A stretch of DNA of 42,478 bases, from positions 266,887,806 through 266,930,283 of the forward strand of contig JBOZIK010000001.1 in NCBI GenBank assembly GCA_051453625.1, read 5' to 3'. Of this stretch, positions 1-10,781 are shown piece by piece. This DNA is from Welwitschia mirabilis (Eukaryota > Gnetophyta > Gnetopsida > Welwitschiales). A model generated the notes under the pieces. The model made no database searches and was not told the origin of the DNA. It saw nothing but the letters and a program-made list of their open reading frames with translations. How positions within the stretch are numbered: the first letter of the stretch is position 1; each line of letters opens with the position of its first letter. The translations under genes and the position numbers were made by a program.

Positions 1-661
1 ATTAATTTTATTTTAGAATTTGGTTTTAGATTTAAAAGTGATCATTATTCCTATTGACCCCCCTCTAGGAATTTCACCTCAACCATTGACAGAACTCAAA
101 TTGAAGAGGGATATACTTATTATAATTATGCATTACTTGAGAAGGATATTTGATGTACCAACTTGCTTTTTAAATACTAACTCTATGTTATGAAAGTATC
201 ATTTTCTTATATTATATTCAAATTGATTATTTTCTCTTTTTTTTCATAACTCAATATTTGTCAAAAAATAATTTTAAGAAAAACATTAAACAAAACTTGA
301 TATGTTGGATGGTTCACTTATATAATTTCTAAGTTCAACAAAATCTTACTTGGTACTAAGACTTTATCCTTTTTAACTTAAACTGACTTTGTGAAGTCAA
401 ATTAAGACTAAACATGAAGCCCTATAAAGAGATGTAGAGATAAAATAAAGCCTTCAGATGTGTATTGATGTGTATCTAGAAAGACCAAACAATTTCAAAG
501 TCCACCACATTATGTTCATAATATCGCTACCAAAAAGCAATACAAAAGACGTGACGTGTAACTTATATTTCTACAGCTGTATAGTTTCAAAAGATATTAT
601 ATATTATTTTAATATTTGTATTGCATCAATCTTTAGAAACATATCTCTATAACCTATTAAC
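1..661. other. A+T-rich intergenic DNA, nothing recognised
   Basis: Low-complexity A+T-rich sequence. The only open frame of note (458-652, plus, 64 codons) has no recognisable motif and is probably chance. Confidence 0.5.
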
Positions 662-1130
662 CAATGATGTAAATGTCGTCATTTGATTTATGTCGGTGAC
701 TCAAAAAAGTTGTGTCAAGGAGACATGTCATCATGTCAACACAAAATGTCAATGCTAAATGTCAACAATTATTTTCTAAAAAATTATAAAAATTATTAAT
801 TTTATAAGAGTCATAAATAAAAAGAACTGAAATTAAGCAATTAAAAAATCATTTGATGTGTATAAATGAGTTAAAACCAATTATCACATAAATGTCCTAA
901 ATTTACCCTTTGCAATTATTTTTATTTTCCATATTCAACTCACTTTCTAGAACATTTTGATTTTATGTCATGACACATCGTAGACTTTACCCATGTCTAC
1001 ATCTCGCCAACTTTTTGAAAATATTGGCTGAAAATATTACCTAGAAAAAGACATAAACCCTAAAGGCTTATTAGGCTACATGTCGCCCAATTTTGGAGAC
1101 ACGTCGCCCTTTATAAATCACTACTATCAA
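662..1130 (+). repeat. Unclassified dispersed repeat, copy 1 (direct repeat with 7537-8262)
   Basis: Shares an ordered series of words with 7537-8262: 'caatgatgtaaa' at the start, then 'aaaaagttgtgt', then a 'ggtcatcatgt'/'tgtcatcatgt' stretch, and near the end 'gacacgtcgccct' against 'gacatgttgccct'. Many differences are C/T or G/A transitions, as in methylated repeats. There is no coding capacity, and I could not find terminal inverted repeats or an LTR-type TG...CA boundary. The class is unknown. Copy 2 is longer because it carries extra sequence in the middle. Confidence 0.55.
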
Positions 1131-2160
1131 CTATTAATTATTATATCATTATTTAATTTTTCATTTCATTTTCTATTCTTTTAATAACGCTCTTTAAAGT
1201 TTAGAAAACATTTTTTTTAATTTCTACAACTTATATCTCAATCAGATTAAGTGGCTTGATTTTATGATAAATCATGTCACTCACGTGGTTTCATTTATAG
1301 TCTACATAAAATCTTCTTCCTTTAAAGTAAACAATTGATTGTTGTTGTTGCAATTAGTTCCAAAGTGGTTTCACTTCTTTATTGTTGACATTGTCCTCAA
1401 TTCTTTACTTCTTTGCTGATTAATTTCTCTTACTTCTTTCGATAAATCTTTAACTAAATCTGTCTTTAGAAGAACTTTTGGATTACGTTAATTTATGATT
1501 TTCTAGGCTAGATGGTTTTCCAAGATTAAAATCCTTCTTTGTATGTCATCCTTTTAACTTTGGAAAATATTGTTTCTACCACCTCTCATCTTTTGTTTTG
1601 GCTTTACGTGTTTATTGATATGAAACTTTTTATTTCAAATTCCTTTCATGCTTTTTGTAAAAGTAATTAAAAAAAAAGGGATACGTTAAAATTAAACTAA
1701 AATAGTATAAAATTTATACTATCAGATAGAGGTGATAAATCTCATGATTGTAATAAAGAGTCAGACAATAATGTCATTATCTTTATATTTTGTTAACTAC
1801 ACAAACTAATAAATGCATCCGGTTTCATGATTAGTGATCTGTTTAGAAGGTAGTGTCAAAAAAAAAACTCGGAGAAAACTTTTGGTAGTTTTCTCTTTTG
1901 TTCTCTACTTCATCTTCATTTTCCATTATGTCTTGTCCTTATCAGCACTGGCTTTCCAACATGGTCTCAACCTTGCATGACATGTAACGAGTGATACCAG
2001 TTTCATGACAGCTCTTTATAATATCATTTGATATCATTTTCCCCATTTTTCCTCTCCTATAACTCACTGCTAAACAATGAAATCACTTCAAAATAAATTG
2101 AAAGACTATGGAAATTTCTTTACAAAAGTTTTTAAAAAGCATCACCACTTGTTTCCACCT
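1131..2160. other. Intergenic DNA without recognised features
   Basis: A+T-rich, with short homopurine and homopyrimidine runs and stops in all frames. No gene or repeat boundary can be supported. Confidence 0.5.
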
Positions 2161-3180
2161 AACCTATTGAGAAAAATACTTCTGGCATAAGGGCTATGTA
2201 CACACATAGATTCGAGAGGCTTTGGGGAAACTCCAGCAGTTGACATCCATCGAATGAATTTATAGTTAAGCCACAGCTAGGAAGAAAGAGCATTCATGCG
2301 CTGGGCAAAACATGAATCCAATTCTTAGGGGCTGAACCACACCCCACTTACCACGTCCTAAGAGTGCATCTTTTCTAAAATGATCTGACATACAGTCATG
2401 GCGAAATTGTCCATGAGGATTGGGACGCAATCTTCAAAATAGTAATGATAAACAGAATCGTTCCAAAATTTATATCAAATGCTTCTCTTCCTCCAACATG
2501 GCTAGCAAGGGTCTGTATCAATTCAAAACCTTTTCAAGAAAGACCACGTGTACGCAAACGTTTTTGTCTAGAATATCCTGAAACATCCATATTCCTCCAG
2601 AAGACGCCACTGGTCTTAGTTTCCCACTTTTCACAACTTGAAGTTTCTCGAGAAAAGAACCTGGTAAAAAAATGAATTCCAAAAGGTCGAAGTGATAAAC
2701 TGGAAAAGAAAGCTGGGCTTACGCTTTGTGGAGCACAACCACTCACTCAAAAGAAATTTTATGGCATCGCATAGATTAAAGAAAACTAGCTTTCCACAAT
2801 GGAATTGCTCGAATCTTTCCCCTACTTGACGAATTTGATGTGCCTTCGCAAGATATGGGCAAACCGATTTACTTTGAAAACATTAGGGATTTAAACATTG
2901 TATGTTTAAAATTTCAGTCTATAGTTTCTGTACAGAACAGTTAATATTATCTTCTCTTTTCCTGGTATGGAGTATCTGTTACTCGTGCAGTCGACACTGC
3001 TAAGAGACTTAATGAACTCTGATACTATAAAATATTATGTTTCCAAGACCCTCCCTGTGCAACGGGGGATTACGTTTGCAATCCGTGAAAATGTTTTCAA
3101 ACTAATACAGGATCCCTTACCTCATATTGCACTATTCCATGCTACACCGGGTTGGATCACTTGGATGATCGCAGAATAGC
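2161..3180. other. Higher-G+C unique block downstream of the UFD1-like gene
   Basis: Base composition is visibly less A+T-rich than in the flanking intergenic DNA and resembles that of the UFD1-like exons. It could be a long 3' untranslated region, an alternative 3' exon region, or the relic of another gene. Open frames are short (76 codons plus at 2445-2675; 70 codons minus at 2534-2746) and show no family motif. No transcript end can be fixed, because no clear AATAAA is visible on the minus strand just after the stop codon. Confidence 0.35.
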
Positions 3181-3466
3181 TACTATTTTAAAAATGCATA
3201 AACATTACAAAAAATCATGCAAGAATCAGAAAAAATTGTCATAACCGTACAGAACTCGTTACAGAGAGGTGCACAAACAAACTTTACTTTTTTTTTAAAA
3301 ATCATAATCCCGAAATTAATATTATTGCACATTCTTATGACCTTGTGCAATCGAACACAGCACCACCACAAAGAGCACAGCACATTTCTATCAGGATCAC
3401 AATAAGTGTCCATCCTACTGTTGATAAATGAACAAATCAAGGCAGCAAGAAAGCCTTTGAACGAAC

Positions 3467-5569
3467 TTAATGCTCCATGTCTATATGATTGCTCACATCT
3501 CGCTCACTGTGCATACTGATGCCACACATAGGGCAGCTTACCAGCATTGCCCTGTCAGAAATAGCCGCAGATAACGCAGAACTGGCTGCATGATCTATGC
3601 TTCCAGGGAAATTATTGTTAGATGAATTCGAAATTTCTGGTTTTGGAATGTGATCTGCCTGCCAGTGCACCGCAGCTAGGTGAAGATCCATGTCCTTGAG
3701 AACGATCGCTCGACCACAAACGTCGCAAGGAGATGTTCTGCACCCACAATCACTCTCGTGTTGCGATAAGCCCCTCATTTTGTCCTTCACATTGATGGCA
3801 GAACCTCCTGCTTGAACCATATCACCACAGAACCTGCAGGTTATAATTCTCAAAGGGCACTCAGATGCCTGATGAGAAACCTGCCATAAGAATAACCAAC
3901 ACTGAGATGATGTAGCCTAATTTAAGGAAAATTTATGGTATATAAACAATCAGCAGAAAACAGATAAAAAGAGTTTTAGGTTAACGTTGAGTGGTTACCA
4001 TTTGTTCCTTCTCCAATACAGCACCGCATTGACAATTAAGAGGCTCATGGAATACTTTAACGTGCTTATCCAATTCAGGTTGTTGAAACACTTTCCCGCA
4101 TTTAGCACAGTGCACATGTTTGTCCAATTCATCCTTTTTCAGCACAGCTCCACAGCCTTCGTATTTACATGCTACATTATTTCTAAGACAGTAAGCTTCA
4201 TGCAGATAAACTGTCCTAGAGGGTATATACATTTTGCAATTTTGACATTGCACACTATCTGCATCTGTGGACCGCCCTGCAAAAGCCCCAACCGTTTGCC
4301 CGGATGAAGACGTCTCTGTAAAACGTTGCCATTCCACTGAAATAGTGTATTCAGCGGTGCCTTTGAAACCGAAAACACCAATACTGTATGTAGCAGATTC
4401 CACGGAGGTATCCCCTTCTCTTCTGAAGGATACGATTTTAGAGCCCAAATCATGGGAAGACCAGTGATGATTGTACCGGGTCGGAAACAATATCGGATGC
4501 CTTGCGATGTAGAGATCAGCATCTCCATCACGCTTACTATTATCCAGAACCAATTTGACAACAACATCTAAGTCAATGTTACAGACACTGCTATCAATGG
4601 AAAACTTATAGTATCTGAACTGCCCTTCCTGGACAGTTCCTGATTCTGGTTTTCCCGGCACAAGGGGAAACAATGTCATATCAGACGAAGTACCTGACGC
4701 ACCAGAAGGTTCCACCACGTCCACTTCGATATCAGTCTCAAGAACAGAGACTGCAGGATCGGGACTAAGCTCCAAAACCCTTAAGCGATATTCAGCATGG
4801 CCGTGACGCACAATCAACAGGTCTCCTTCAGAAAGAGTCGCATATTGCCTCAGAGTTGTTTCCAACACCGCCTTGTGATTAGGAAGATCCAGAAACCCTA
4901 TGGATTCAGGCTGTAATTTTGCATATTTTCCTTTCGAAAGCCTAACATATTTAACCCTAACTCTAGGGTTGTCAGGGCTTCCGGGAAACAATTTTCGATA
5001 AGCGGCCGGAGGAAGCTCCACGGTGCCTTCAGAAGCCGTGAATTCCAAGACTCCCGAATAAGTCCTGAAATTGTCAGGATCAATTGCAGAAGATACTTCG
5101 AAAAACATCGGACCTCTGTCTAACGCGTTCTGGCTTTCCAAGGCATCGAAGGAGGACGGAGGCAACTTTATTTTGTCACCAAAACCTTCGTAAGGAATCG
5201 CCTGTAACATCACATTGAATCTGATTCCATCGCCCGCAAGAAGATCCTCTTCCTCCTGTTCTCGCTTCTGATGAAATAATTCAACGCATCCAATATAAGA
5301 AATAGCAAAAGCACAATCTAGAGAACAAACTCAAACACAAATTAACTGCAACAAAAAAACAAGTGAGCGAAACCCTTGAAAACAGGAAAATTGCGGACCT
5401 TTGCAACTTCGAGCCTTCGGATGCGTTGCTCCGCTTCGATTGCTTGCTGACGACGGAGAGCCTCTTCTCGAGCAGCCTTTTCGCGCGCGAGCTTTTGCTT
5501 TGCTTTCTCCTTTCTCTCCTTCTGTTCTCTCTGCAGTTTCTCCTGCGCTAACTTGAAATGAAAATCCAT
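3467..5569 (-). CDS. UFD1-domain / TRAF-type zinc-finger protein (PRLI-interacting factor K type), 3 exons
   Basis: Exons 5569-5399, 5267-3999 and 3880-3467 join to 617 codons. The introns (5398-5268 and 3998-3881) both begin GT, end AG and fall between codons. The ATG opens a charged coiled coil (about residues 1-65, rich in K, E, R and Q) that matches the start of the Arabidopsis At4g15420 product as I remember it. A UFD1-type substrate and ubiquitin-binding region follows (about 80-243: 'IPYEGFGDKIKLPPSSF', 'YAKLQP', 'LPNHKAVLE'). Residues 263-371 look like a PPC-type beta sandwich ('DADLYIARHP', 'TYSIGVFGFKG'). Next comes a Cys/His series of TRAF/XAF1 type (C398/C401...H552), and last a separate C-x2-C-x12-H-x4-H finger (C596, C599, H612, H617) whose final ligand is the last residue. 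UFD1-family proteins act as cofactors of the CDC48/p97 ATPase on ubiquitinated substrates; the exact role here is inferred. All frames and splice sites look intact. Confidence 0.93.
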
Positions 5570-5733
5570 CTTATGTTAAAAGATTTCTGCTACTGATTTG
5601 ATGAGATCGCTCTCGAAAATCAGAAATGAATCCTTCAGAATAAAATCCTCAACATATGATGACACAAATGGGTAGATCTGTTGTCCAGTGCGAAATTGCT
5701 TCTGCTCGTTTCTTGGAGGTCACTGCTTCCCCG

Positions 5734-5741
5734 TTTTTATA
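5734..5741 (-). promoter_or_regulatory. TATA box of the UFD1-like gene
   Basis: Reads TATAAAAA on the minus strand, about 165 bp upstream of the ATG at 5569. Transcription would be expected to start near 5705-5712, giving a 5' untranslated region of about 140 bp. The region between them lacks repeats and is less A+T-rich than the DNA beyond it. The call rests on motif and spacing only. Confidence 0.6.
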
Positions 5742-6095
5742 CGAAAGAACAAGTCTCCGTGGTCCATACGATAGTGTTACTAAGGAATATCATATTATAT
5801 AAATTTTTATTAAATTAGATTGATTAACCGATCTTAGGCGGTACTTTCGTGGCTCAGATAATGGCGTCTAGACAAGCATCGACATTTAGGGATTCAACTT
5901 ATACCTATACCCAAGAATGTTGCAGCCAATACTTAAAAGGTGGTGTGTAAAGTATTGCAATAATCCAACACCAACATTTCTGGTGACTTTAAGTGACCTT
6001 ATGATATTCTCATTTTCCTTTATCAAAATGTTATTATAAATTTTTTGAAAGTTTCTTCATGAGTTCTCCCTCTTTATGTCTTTTTTAGCTTTTTT
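5742..6095. other. Upstream flank of the UFD1-like gene
   Basis: Promoter-distal DNA of about 350 bp before the first SINE-like repeat. No specific regulatory motif can be supported. Confidence 0.4.
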
Positions 6096-6296
6096 GAGGG
6101 ATGTTGAACTCGAAACTTTTAGTGACTATACCTCCCTTGAAAGTACAACCACTATGATTTCCTAAACGAATAACTTAACTACACTCAAGGCCTCATCAAA
6201 ATCTTAGTATCAAGCAAAACATCTTAGCGTTTAAAACCATAGCCTCTTATGTGAAGGATGAGCGTCTCATTAATTGGACTACCACCCCATTGGCAT
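6096..6296 (-). repeat. tRNA-derived SINE-like repeat, family 1, copy A
   Basis: Aligns by eye along its whole length with 6674-6869 (same orientation) and 32213-32402 (opposite). Read on the minus strand, it starts with a tRNA-like head: a D-arm-like 'GGTAGTCCAATTAATGAGA', an anticodon-arm-like 'CTCATCCTT...' pairing region, and a B-box-like 'GGTTTTAAACGC' (polymerase III consensus GGTTCGAATCC). Its distal end has a second T-loop-like 'GAGTTCAACATCC'. No tail or target duplication was identified. Confidence 0.6.
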
Positions 6297-6673
6297 TTTT
6301 ATGTCCTTTTGATTTATTCTGTCATTATTTTTCTCTTTTTGCTAATCCCCTTACGAGTATTGAACATGTGAAGTATGAAATCAACCTAGTGGATATAAAC
6401 AAGGGGAAAACTATATAAAATAAGAAATGACACAAAACGATTTATACCCATTTGGTTCTCTTTAAGTTATGTGAATTCTTATACTAGCTTTTCTAATGTT
6501 AAATGACTAAGTTATTAACTCAAAAAACTCTTGTACCTTCAATAAGGTAATGTCTTCAAGAACATATTTGGCTTTTTGAGAACTATTTCATGGCTCAAAG
6601 TACAAATTAAGTTTTATCATAAGGATGTTTCTTCAATTGTACAACACATTATGAATACAACATGCCTTCTATT

Positions 6674-6869
6674 GAAAGATGTTAAACTCAAGACTTTTAG
6701 TGCCTATACCTTTCTTAGGAACACAACTACCATAAATACCCAAATAGATAGTTATTATTGTGCTCAAGGCCTTATAATACACCACGTAGGTCATCTAAAA
6801 GATTAAAACCACAACATCCTAAATGGAAAATGAGTGTTCCACTAGTTAGACTACTACCCCATTAGCATA
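6674..6869 (-). repeat. tRNA-derived SINE-like repeat, family 1, copy B
   Basis: Same family and orientation as copy A, about 380 bp away. Shared landmarks on the plus strand are 'gatgttaaactc', 'cttttagtg..tatacc', 'acaac.ac.at', 'ctcaaggcct' and, at the end, 'ctaccccattagcat'. It contains an incidental 76-codon open frame (6576-6806, plus) that I treat as chance. Confidence 0.6.
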
Positions 6870-7536
6870 CATGTTTTTTTTGTTTTTCTTTAAATAGACA
6901 ATATTATATTATATCATATTGGTATAGTTTTATTAAGCATTCATGTTAACTTTCACAACATAGTGTATTCACTTTTGTGAATTATGTGTTTATTTAAAAG
7001 TAGAGAGGAATGGGTGTGGCTGAGAGATAAGACTCTAATATTAAGCCTCATATTTGTTTACTTGTAAGACTATAGTACTAAGCCTCTTATCTTCATATTT
7101 GTAAATACCCATTAGAAACTTTTATGTGTGAATAATCTATAAAAGCCATGTCATACAATATAGCAATTTCTAAATGATGCTCAACACAATGCTTTAAGAT
7201 ATAAATAACTTCCTAACCTTTAGCTTTTATCATTTGAAAATTTTATTTGAGATATATCTTTTTCTATGCTCAAAATATACCTTTTACGTTAGGAAAGATA
7301 AACCTTACTTGCCAAGATGAAGATTTGGTATCATAAATTAAAATTAAAGCTAATAGTCATGGTGTAAAACAACACCAACTTTGTTCTTCCATAATAACTG
7401 CAAGGGATTTTAAATCTTTATTACTATATTCATTTAGATCACATAAATTGTTAATTTAGAACATCTTGCAAAAATCTTTGAAGAAGATAAGTAATGAATG
7501 GATATTTTTTCTCCTAAGCACTATAAGTGATCATAT
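6870..7536. other. A+T-rich intergenic DNA
   Basis: No coding frame or repeat boundary seen. It contains short runs of poly-T next to the end of SINE-like copy B. Confidence 0.4.
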
Positions 7537-8262
7537 CAATGATGTAAAATATCACTAATTAGTTAATGCTAGCAACCTGAAAAAGTTGTGTTAGGGAGAT
7601 AGGTCATCATGTTAATGTAAGTTATTGGTATAAAATGTTAATAGTTTGTTATTTATTTTAAGGAAATTTAAAATTTATAATATGTCTAAATAATGTAAGC
7701 TAAAAATAGTTAAAAATGGGCAATTCAAAAATAATTTGAAGTAGACAGATAATTAAAAATCTAAGTGTCATGTGGGAACATTATACATTGTATACAATTT
7801 ATTGAATTTTATTGCAAATACATTTATGAGCTTATCCAAAAAATTAGAGTTTGCGAAAAAAAGCATATGACATAAAATGTTCAAACCATATTAACACCAA
7901 TTGTTAATTGCATAATATTGTGGGGGAAAAAAGTCATGTAGCAAGAACAACATGTAAGGTATATAACATGACATCAAGTGTCATTACAAAATACAAGTTG
8001 ATGTACACTTACAAGTTTTGTGACCTAAAATTCTTGTAAGATGATACTACTTTATGCCCTATGCTTTGTCTGTTATTTCATGTTTTTCCCCTTTGTTGGC
8101 CAACCTTTTGGGTTTATGTCACAACATATAGTTGACATAAATATTTGGCAACATTATTCCAACATTTTCAAAATGTCTTTTAAAAAGTCACCCTAATCGA
8201 GACTATTTGAGCAAAAGATTTTTGGTGACATGTTGCCCTACGTAAAACATTTATCATTATCA
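7537..8262 (+). repeat. Unclassified dispersed repeat, copy 2
   Basis: Direct-orientation relative of 662-1130, starting at 'caatgatgtaaaat' and ending near 'ggtgacatgttgccctacg'. It carries additional internal sequence (about 7860-8090) rich in 'acatgt'/'gacat' words that copy 1 lacks. The pair encloses the UFD1-like gene. Confidence 0.5.
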
Positions 8263-9478
8263 TAAAAAAATTCCAAGCAAACCTACATAAACAATAACAG
8301 AAATATTGTCAATGATCCCTAACTTAAATGGTATATTATTAAAGAAAATACGATTTCATACATGTAATAAAACAGAGAAACATAAAAAACAATAATGAAA
8401 TACAAGTTTAACGTGATTCTATCTTATAATTTATAGCTTATAATGCATTAGAAAATAATATTTATAAAAGACCTTAAAATTTTCCTTTTTGATTTAGTAT
8501 ATGCTTCTTAGAAAAGAAGTGGTATCTATTCAGTTACAAGGTAGAGGGTAAAAGTTTTCGTGTAAATTAAGATAGCCAATTATTGTATAACATAACCTTA
8601 ATGTTATTATTACATGAGAATTGCAAGCAAGTTTAAATGATTAATTCTTATTTATTCATATCAAATAATATAATAATTTTGTATATATTATAATTCTTTT
8701 AAGGTAATGGAAAGTAATGAATTAATACTTCTTCTCCTAAACACAGGATATGATCACTCTCATACAACAATCCTAAGAAAGTGTAAGTTAAGGACATAGT
8801 TAGAATCACCATAATTTGCTAACCCAATATAATAAATTGTTAAATTTTGAGAGTATTACCAACTAACAATAGACCATTTTATGCAACCTTACATTCACTG
8901 ACATATGTAAAATAAAATTATAATATTAAAATAATACCAAAATTATTTAAAGATAAATCATCTTACAATCTAATCTACAGGGGAAAAATAAGTGTAATAG
9001 ATCTTATGAATCTTAAATACATCAATCATCTTAACCTCTAAACTCTAAAAAAATTATTAAAGTAAATTAGAGTAATTACCATCTAAGTAAATAATCAAAA
9101 GAAGATTCAGGATTACTAGCACCTTGAGAGTAATCATAAATGCATCAAAGATAGAAGCAAATTAGAAGCAATCAATAATTCATTAAATGCCATTAACTAT
9201 TCATGCAAACATAAAATAAATGCCATGTAGATATGAAATTTCTCCTTGATCTTGACAAGGGAATTTCCTCATGGAACAATCTCATATGTGGATGTAAAAT
9301 TAATTTCAAGTTTAGAGAAATAGTTAAAGTGCTTCAGGGTGCATGTGCACTAAAACATGCTAATAATAATTTTAAAGAATTTTGTTGAGTTTTGTATGAA
9401 TGCTTGTTATAAAATTATTACAACTTAAGATAAGTTAAAACCTGTAGAGAGTTTCATAGTCATAGTAATAGTGAATAC
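8263..9478. other. A+T-rich intergenic DNA
   Basis: About 1.2 kb up to the first LTR with no open frame of note and no recognised element. Confidence 0.45.
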
Positions 9479-10667
9479 TACTGCACCTCTTGATTCTTAA
9501 TTGATGACAAACTAAATTTTAATAAATTAAATCTAATGTTTATATTATTTGTGTAGGCCTTGAAGAATGTTTAAATGCTTGGGCACACAAAGAAGAAGAA
9601 GAGAGAAGGGAAAATCACTTTTAACAATTAGCCATTTATTACTTGGGAGTTGATCACCTATTACAGTTATAAGTGCAGATTTTCAATAAGAGGTTAACCA
9701 CCTACCGTTGAAGGGTTGACCGCCCACTATAACTAAAATGGAATTTCCAATAAGAGGTCAACTTTCATCTATTGTTAAGGGGTCGACCACTTAAAAACTT
9801 TTGCAATGCTTCATTTTCATGATGAGGTTGACCAAATAAGGTTAGGGTTTGATCATCTAAAGGTCAACTGGCTTCTACTAAAGGTTGATCGCCTAACACA
9901 AGAATTAAAAACGTAGCAAGAGGGATCAACCAGATCCATGAAGAGATCAATCACTAATATAACCATTATTGAAAATAGTCATTGGAAAGCACACTCAACC
10001 ATTGGACAAAAGCATTGAAAGGATACCTAACTGATTTAAAGGTCCTAAAAATTACATACCTTGGAATCATGATTCTTAAAAGTTAGAATTCATCCTCTAT
10101 ATAATTCAAATATTATTGCACTTACAAAGGAAAATGCACATACACATATAGAAGGATTGAATCTCTTATTGTTGGGCCTGATTGTACTATAACACATTTT
10201 TTATCTTCTTCCTATCAACTCTATATGCTCTACCATTGTAATTATAGCTATTTAAGCTTACTTGGAGGCTAAGGACTATCATAAAGTATTAATGTGAGGT
10301 GGAGGACTACCATAAATTCTATTTGCCTTGGAGGCCAAGGCTTGCTGTAAAATCCCATTGTAAAGTGAAGGACTACAACAAAGTCTCGTTGGAGTGTAAT
10401 TGAAGGGTAACTTGATATAAAGGAAGACAGACTTGTTTTCATTACCTTGTACATATATTGCACTTTATAATTTATTTAGATTTCAAGTGCTAAATTGTTA
10501 CAAGTATTGTTACATGTATGAATTAACTTGATAGTTTAATTAATACTAATATTTGAATAATTAGATAGTTAACTATATTATGCTAAATTAGTGTTAAACT
10601 TTTAAATTGTAAAAATTACCATAGCTATCTTGTTCACCTCTTCCCTCTAAGATAGTTACTTATAATA
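9479..10667 (+). repeat. 5' LTR of the gag-only Copia-type element
   Basis: Begins TACTGCAC (the other LTR begins TGTTGCAC) and ends near 'ttataata', where the other LTR has 'tcataaca'. A TATA-like TATATAA sits at 10098-10104 in a context shared with the 3' LTR, probably the U3 promoter. Confidence 0.78.
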
Positions 10668-10668
10668 A

Positions 10669-10682
10669 TTAGTACTCGAGAT
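10669..10682 (+). other. Probable decayed primer binding site (initiator tRNA-Met)
   Basis: Directly after the 5' LTR. TAGTACTCGAG matches the canonical TGGTATCAGAG at 7 of 11 positions. Position supports the call; the sequence alone would not. Confidence 0.45.
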
Positions 10683-10689
10683 TTGTTAG

Positions 10690-10692
<3 letters not shown>

Positions 10693-10722
<30 letters not shown>
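10693..10722. repeat. Homopolymer T30
   Basis: Thirty consecutive T just downstream of the primer site of the gag-only element. The length may not be reliable in an assembly. Confidence 0.85.
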
Positions 10723-10724
<2 letters not shown>

Positions 10725-10781
10725 TAATTTGATTGTTTAATATTTACAAAAAGATGGAAGGCTAATTAATCAACTGCCATC

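Noticed and set aside
458-652. Plus-strand 64-codon frame
   Set aside because: No motif, A+T-driven composition, isolated in intergenic DNA.
2358-2474. Minus-strand 38-codon open stretch ending 'TVCQIILEKMHS' and stop, considered as a last exon
   Set aside because: A stop lies directly upstream and there is no AG acceptor inside the open part that could join it to another exon.
4172-4567. Plus- and minus-strand frames overlapping the UFD1-like exon (for example 131 codons minus)
   Set aside because: Shadow frames of the real coding exon, which has family homology in its own frame.
10269-10463. Minus-strand 64-codon frame in the 5' LTR, with a similar one at 14193-14384 in the 3' LTR
   Set aside because: The two are the same LTR segment, so their likeness reflects LTR duplication and not selection on a protein.
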